Assembly: GCA_002433805.1 (NCBI GenBank)
Contig: DJIW01000082.1
Span: 1 to 30,194, forward strand
Source: Competibacteraceae bacterium UBA6584
Lineage (GTDB): Bacteria; Pseudomonadota; Gammaproteobacteria; Competibacterales; Competibacteraceae
Direction: 5' to 3'
Length of the DNA stretch: 30,194 nt
Within the stretch, counting starts at the first letter, position 1. Each line of letters begins with the position of its first letter. Positions 26,865 to 30,194 of this stretch are shown here, one piece after another. Both the position numbers and the translations under genes were made by a program. The notes under the pieces are model-generated. The model saw only the letters and a list, made by a program, of their open reading frames with translations, searched no databases and had not been told where the DNA came from.

Positions 26865-27185
26865 ATGCCTCATAGCCCGCTTCGGATTCCGCTCAAGCCG
26901 GAGCGGTGCCAACTGTGCGGGCGCGCGATGAGCGCGCTGACGCGGCACCACTTGATCCCCCGCGCCCGCCATCGGAAAAAACGCAACCAGCGGCTGTTCG
27001 ATCACCAAGAGGTCCGCGCGCGAATCTTATGGATCTGCCGGCCTTGTCACAATCACCTTCATGAGGTGTTGAGCGAGAAAGAGATGGAGGCCGCTTATCA
27101 CAGCCGCGAAGCCCTGCTGGCGCATCCGGCAATCCTGCGGTTCGTCCAATGGATCGAAACCAAGCCGGAGGGGTTCAAACCGTGA
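26865..27185 (+). CDS. Small HNH-type zinc protein (putative nuclease)
   Basis: From ATG 26865 the product is 106 residues. It has two Cys pairs (C15-xx-C18 and C58-xx-C61) around an HNH-like core: TRHHLIPRARH (H28, H29) and CRPCHNHLHEVLSEKEM (H62, N63, H64). This is the zinc-stapled beta-beta-alpha-metal fold of HNH nucleases; it lacks any added DNA-recognition domain. The frame stays open to an ATG at 26742, but that longer version reads through the terminator hairpin and its hydrophobic residues come from the T-tract, so I reject it. It stands directly upstream of diaA-dolP, where many gammaproteobacteria have yraN. Nuclease activity is inferred from motifs only. Confidence 0.75.
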   Translation: MPHSPLRIPLKPERCQLCGRAMSALTRHHLIPRARHRKKRNQRLFDHQEVRARILWICRPCHNHLHEVLSEKEMEAAYHSREALLAHPAILRFVQWIETKPEGFKP

Positions 27186-27362
27186 GCTTCACCGGTTGAA
27201 ACCGCCGGAAATCTCGAACTGGCGCGAGCGGGCGACGCCAGCTCAAGCAGCCCTCGCGCGGTTTCCGTCAACGGTGGATCTGTCCGTGAAACTGAGGTGA
27301 TCGCCAATTTTTCGATTAAAATAAACCGATCTTTTAGCCGACTCGGAATCCCGGATAACGCC
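27186..27362. other. Short gap between the HNH gene and diaA
   Basis: 177 bp with a GC-rich first half and an AT-rich stretch at 27300-27340 that includes a possible -10 (TAAAAT at 27317-27322) but no good -35. A GTG at 27297 extends the diaA frame upstream, but the added residues are not family-like. Confidence 0.3.
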
Positions 27363-27959
27363 ATGGAATTGATCGCGCGCATCGACCGCCACTTTGCCGC
27401 CAGCCTCGAAACCAAACAGCGCACCTTGGAAGCGATGGGTTTGCGGATCGCGCAAGCCGCCGGGCATTTAGCTGAAAAACTGCGGGACGGTCATAAGATT
27501 CTGGTCTGCGGCAATGGCGGTTCGGCGGCCGACGCCCAGCATTTTGCCTCCGAACTGGTCAACCGCTTTGAAGTCGAACGTCCGGGTTTGGCCGCCATCG
27601 CCTTGACCACCGACAGCTCCGCGCTCACCTCCATCGCCAACGACGAGGCGTTCGAGCAGGTATTCGCCCGGCAGGTGCGGGCCTTGGGGCGGCCCGACGA
27701 TGTGTTGTTGGCGATTTCCACCAGCGGTAATTCGCCGAACGTCGTGGCGGCCGCAGAAGCCGCCCGCCAGTTGGGCATGTCGGTCGTGGCGCTGACCGGA
27801 CGGGACGGGGGCCTCATGGCCCGCCAGCTGATCGGAGACGATATCGAGCTTCGGGCGGCCTCGACGGCGACCGCCCGAATTCAGGAAACCCATATTCTCA
27901 TCATCCACTGCCTTTGTGACGGCGTGGATTGGTTGCTGTTTGGAAAGGAGCACTCATGA
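27363..27959 (+). CDS. diaA: DiaA-like SIS-domain protein (phosphoheptose-isomerase family)
   Basis: The 198-residue cytoplasmic protein is a single SIS domain. It contains KILVCGNGGSAADAQHFASE, ALTTDSSALTSIANDEAFEQ, LLAISTSGNSPNVVAA, and the C-terminal IQETHILIIHCLCDGVDWLL. DiaA binds DnaA and times replication initiation; GmhA makes heptose for LPS. The NRFEVERPGLAAIALTTDSS block and the CLCD-x-x-D C-terminus are closer to DiaA, and dolP following it matches the E. coli diaA-dolP order. Automatic pipelines may call it GmhA. Start ATG 27363 gives the usual length; the stop overlaps the dolP start as ATGA. Confidence 0.82.
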   Translation: MELIARIDRHFAASLETKQRTLEAMGLRIAQAAGHLAEKLRDGHKILVCGNGGSAADAQHFASELVNRFEVERPGLAAIALTTDSSALTSIANDEAFEQVFARQVRALGRPDDVLLAISTSGNSPNVVAAAEAARQLGMSVVALTGRDGGLMARQLIGDDIELRAASTATARIQETHILIIHCLCDGVDWLLFGKEHS

Positions 27960-28537
27960 AAGCATGGCAGTTAAACGCGATCGGCGCGCTTGGATCGGTG
28001 TTGTTGCTGAGCGGTTGCGCGGGTCTGCTGCTCGGGGGCGCGGCCGTCGGCGTGGGCGTGGCGCACGACCGCCGGACCGCCGGCACGTTCGTGGATGATC
28101 AGACCGTCGAACTGAAGGTTTATGACGCGCTGAACAAGCAGCTCCCGCCAGGCAATCGGATCAACGCCACCAGTTACAACGGCGTCGTGCTGCTGACCGG
28201 CGAGGCGGTTTCGGAAAGGGCCAAGCAGCAAGCGACGGAGGTAGCGCGCGCGATGACGCCGCCGATCAGGGAAGTGTACAACGAGCTGATCGTCGCCCAG
28301 CCCAGTCCGCTGGCCACGCGCAGTAACGACGGCTTTTTGACCAGCATGATCAAAGCTTCGCTGTTCCAGATCAGGCTTAAGGACTTCGATCCGAGCCGCG
28401 TCAAGGTGGTCACGGATCGGAGCGTGGTCTATCTGATGGGCTTGGTGCGGCCGGCGGAGGGAGATGCCGCCGCCAACATCGCCAGTCAGGTGAGCGGCGT
28501 GCGCCAAGTGGTCACGCTGTTCGAATTCATCAACTGA
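27956..28537 (+). CDS. dolP: DolP/YraP-family BON-domain outer-membrane lipoprotein
   Basis: The 193-residue lipoprotein has signal peptide and lipobox LSGC with lipidated C21. Two BON domains follow (about 45-112, with DQTVELKVYDALNK and NGVVLLTGEAVSERAKQQ, and about 120-190, with LTSMIKASLFQ and RSVVYLMGLVRPAEGDAA). E. coli DolP is 191 residues; it supports outer-membrane integrity and BAM function. AAAGGAG lies five bases before ATG 27956. It is coupled to diaA by a 4-bp overlap and converges on sspB with 2 bp between stops. Its link with TamA at the other end of the window is only thematic. Confidence 0.9.
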   Translation: MKAWQLNAIGALGSVLLLSGCAGLLLGGAAVGVGVAHDRRTAGTFVDDQTVELKVYDALNKQLPPGNRINATSYNGVVLLTGEAVSERAKQQATEVARAMTPPIREVYNELIVAQPSPLATRSNDGFLTSMIKASLFQIRLKDFDPSRVKVVTDRSVVYLMGLVRPAEGDAAANIASQVSGVRQVVTLFEFIN

Positions 28538-28539
28538 GC

Positions 28540-28947
28540 TTATTTCACGATCTTCAAGATCGGCTTGCGGGCGGACGGGCCGACTGGCTTGCTCGGTTGC
28601 GGCGGGTGATCCGGCGGTGGCGAAGGCTCGCCATCCTGCTCCTCGACAAACGCCATGCCCTGTCCGCTTTCGCGCGCGTAGATGGCCAAAACGGCGGTCA
28701 CCGGAATGGTGACGGTGCGGGCGACACCGCCGAAGCGAGCGTTGAATTCGATCCAGTCGTTGCCCAAACGCAGCTCGCGCACCGCCGTGGCGTTGATGTT
28801 GAGGACGATCCGTCCGTCCTTGATGTGCTGTTGCGGCACTTCCACGCCGGGCAGCTCGGCGTTGACGAGCAGGTGAGGGGTCAACCCGTTATCTTCAATC
28901 CATTCGTACAAGGCGCGAATTAAATAAGGACGAGTTGAAGAGGTCAT
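28540..28947 (-). CDS. sspB: ClpXP protease specificity-enhancing factor SspB
   Basis: The 135-residue adaptor delivers ssrA-tagged proteins to ClpXP. The substrate-binding domain starts RPYLIRALYEWIEDNGLTPH and contains IVLNINATAVRELRLGND and FNARFGGVARTVTIPVTAVL. A Pro-rich flexible linker follows, and the C-terminal PILKIVK matches the ClpX-binding tail. In many gammaproteobacteria the order is petABC-sspA-sspB; here no sspA lies between petC and sspB. The mRNA just before the ATG reads CCCCTCCTC, with no Shine-Dalgarno, although the start fits the family N-terminus. Confidence 0.92.
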   Translation of the reverse strand: MTSSTRPYLIRALYEWIEDNGLTPHLLVNAELPGVEVPQQHIKDGRIVLNINATAVRELRLGNDWIEFNARFGGVARTVTIPVTAVLAIYARESGQGMAFVEEQDGEPSPPPDHPPQPSKPVGPSARKPILKIVK

Positions 28948-28967
28948 GAGGAGGGGTCCAGCAAGGG

Positions 28968-29010
28968 AAAAACCGCCGCTCCAGGACGCGGCTGGAGAAT
29001 AAAGCGGCTT
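28968..29010 (-). terminator. Probable intrinsic terminator after petC
   Basis: On the minus strand, CTCCAG and CTGGAG (plus 28992-28997 and 28979-28984) pair around a 7-nt loop. They are extended by flanking GCCGC/GCGGC with a bulge and followed by five Ts (plus 28968-28972). It lies between the petC stop and the sspB start, so sspB would need read-through or its own start site. Confidence 0.5.
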
Positions 29011-29060
29011 TCAGCGGAAAGACGGGACGCGCGGTCGCCGCCTTCCGCCGAAGGATGGCG

Positions 29061-29810
29061 TCAGTGTATGTCCTTCCAGTACTCCTTCTTGAGGAGATAG
29101 AAGATGAAGGACGCCAGCGCCAGGAACAAGACCACCCAAATGCCGATCCGCTGCCGGTCCAACTGCGCGGGTTCGCCGACATAAGACAGGAAGTTCACCA
29201 AATCCGCCATCGCCTCGCGAAATTCCGGCGGACTCATGCTGCCGGGTTGCACCAGTTCGAAACCGGTCAGCGCCTTGGTTTCCGGCGCGCCTTTTTCCTT
29301 GGCCTTATGGACCTCGTAAACCGGTTTTTGCCAGCCCTGCAGTTCCCACAACACATGCGGCATGCCGGCGTTCGGGAACACCGCGTTGTTGACCCCAAAC
29401 GGCCGGGTCGGGTCCAGGTAGAAAGTTTGCAAGTAGGTAAACAGATAGTCCGTCCCGCGCGAGCGGGCAATCAGGGTCAGATCTGGCGGCACCACGCCGA
29501 ACCATTGCTTGGCGTCGGTCTTGGGCATCGCGTTTTTCATCAGTTCGCCGACCTTGGCCCCGGTGAAGATCAGATTCTGCTTGACCTGCTCGTCGGTCAA
29601 GCCGATGTCGCGGGCCAGGCGGTTGTAGCGCTGGTGCTCCAAGGAATGGCAGCCCATGCAATAGTTGACATACAGCTTGGCGCCTTTTTGCAGGGAGGCT
29701 TTGTTGTGGAGATCGATAGGCGCTTTCTCTAAGGGATAACCTTCTCCGCCAGCTGCGAGACTCAACGCGGGTAACGCCAGCAACGCGATCGCAACGATTA
29801 TTTTTTTCAT
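29061..29810 (-). CDS. petC: Cytochrome c1 of the ubiquinol:cytochrome c reductase (bc1 complex)
   Basis: The 249-residue periplasm-facing subunit passes electrons from the Rieske protein to soluble cytochrome c. A signal peptide (MKKIIVAIALLALPALSLAA) precedes the mature protein. The haem motif CMGCH is at 51-55, followed by the c1-typical SLEHQRYNRLARDIGL, and PPDLTLIARSRGTDYLFTYL. The Met ligand is probably M150 in NAGMPHVLWELQG. A C-terminal anchor spans about 220-240 (IGIWVVLFLALASFIFYLL). ATG 29810 overlaps the petB stop as ATGA; the longer frame to 30164 is an out-of-frame reading of petB. The product would be cleaved from its own signal, not as a b-c1 fusion. Confidence 0.95.
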   Translation of the reverse strand: MKKIIVAIALLALPALSLAAGGEGYPLEKAPIDLHNKASLQKGAKLYVNYCMGCHSLEHQRYNRLARDIGLTDEQVKQNLIFTGAKVGELMKNAMPKTDAKQWFGVVPPDLTLIARSRGTDYLFTYLQTFYLDPTRPFGVNNAVFPNAGMPHVLWELQGWQKPVYEVHKAKEKGAPETKALTGFELVQPGSMSPPEFREAMADLVNFLSYVGEPAQLDRQRIGIWVVLFLALASFIFYLLKKEYWKDIH

Positions 29811-30194
29811 TTCCAGGTCACCCTTTCCGGAACGGGTTTGGTTTTTTCGAACCACGGCAGGATCGGCAATACGAAGAAGAACGCGAAGTAAACGACGGAG
29901 CAGATCTGCGCCAGGGTGGTGCGGGCCGGGGTGGTCGGCAGCGCGCCAAGATAACCCAGGATCAGGAACGAAACGATGAATGCCGCCAGCGCCAGTTTGA
30001 ACGACAGGCCGCGATAGCGGATGGATTTCACCGGACTGCGGTCCAGCCACGGCAAAAAGAACAGCAGCACGATGGACGCGCCCATCGCCAGAACGCCCCA
30101 GACTTGCGTGCCCGCGAAAGAGGGCACCGCCCGCAAAATGGCGTAGAACGGGGTGAAGTACCACACCGGAGCGATGTGCGACGGCGTCTTCAAG
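29807..30194 (-). CDS. petB: Cytochrome b of the bc1 complex (C-terminal part; gene continues beyond the right edge)
   Basis: Only the last 128-129 residues are in the window. They start at LKTPSHIAPVWYFTPFYAIL, the Qo-site cd-helix region, and contain three hydrophobic helices (about QVWGVLAMGASIVLLFFLPW, LALAAFIVSFLILGYLG and ICSVVYFAFFFVLPILPW). The haem ligands lie off the window. The Qo motif is PVWY instead of the commoner PEWY. The stop overlaps the petC ATG, so the petBC pair is translationally coupled; petA is expected upstream to the right. Confidence 0.93.
   Translation of the reverse strand, partial: LKTPSHIAPVWYFTPFYAILRAVPSFAGTQVWGVLAMGASIVLLFFLPWLDRSPVKSIRYRGLSFKLALAAFIVSFLILGYLGALPTTPARTTLAQICSVVYFAFFFVLPILPWFEKTKPVPERVTWK

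Noticed and set aside
27297..27362. Upstream GTG start for diaA adding 22 residues
   Set aside because: The added residues are AT-rich leader sequence and not family-like; ATG 27363 gives the normal DiaA length.
29811..30164. Extended start of petC giving a 367-residue product
   Set aside because: The extra residues are petB read out of frame, and the signal peptide begins at 29810.

Overview
The window is a GC-rich, densely packed bacterial chromosome segment. Gene content points to an aerobic gammaproteobacterium: TamA, a DiaA-DolP pair, SspB beside the cytochrome bc1 genes, Slt70, RlmD, CysM and a Sbp-CysTWA transporter. Thiosulfate dehydrogenase and polyphosphate enzymes would suit a sulfur- and polyphosphate-handling lineage (Chromatiales- or Competibacter-like), but the lineage is a guess. 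I see no rRNA, tRNA, CRISPR array, IS element or prophage.

Layout. 1-4124: partial tamA (minus) divergent from cysM-rlmD. 4125-10381: a region that starts with a promoter and a decayed copy of a TonB-dependent receptor N-terminus, followed by an intact receptor, a YfiR-family periplasmic protein and a large hybrid histidine kinase, apparently one operon. 10406-13496: two lytic transglycosylases in tandem (minus). 13760-17604: polyphosphate:AMP phosphotransferase overlapping polyphosphate kinase 1. 17601-19660: a TsdA-type dihaem thiosulfate dehydrogenase overlapping a STAS-less SulP transporter (minus), divergent from 20098-23960, the sulfate/thiosulfate ABC importer. 24260-26614: a CHAD-domain protein and an MmgE/PrpD-family protein. 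26615-26864: a promoter, AT-rich dyads, a candidate small RNA and a strong intrinsic terminator. 26865-28537: a small HNH protein, then diaA-dolP. 28540-30194: sspB, petC and the end of petB (minus).

How the genes may work together. The receptor, YfiR-like protein and CHASE8-like kinase look like a trans-envelope signalling chain resembling YfiBNR, with a phosphorelay in place of a diguanylate cyclase. TsdA, SulP and the Cys importer form a sulfur-anion island. PAP and PPK1 (and possibly the CHAD protein, whose family binds polyphosphate) form a polyphosphate module. The most novel candidates are the receptor-YfiR-kinase chain, the decayed receptor N-terminus in its leader, and the candidate small RNA with CU-rich anti-Shine-Dalgarno motifs upstream of the HNH gene.
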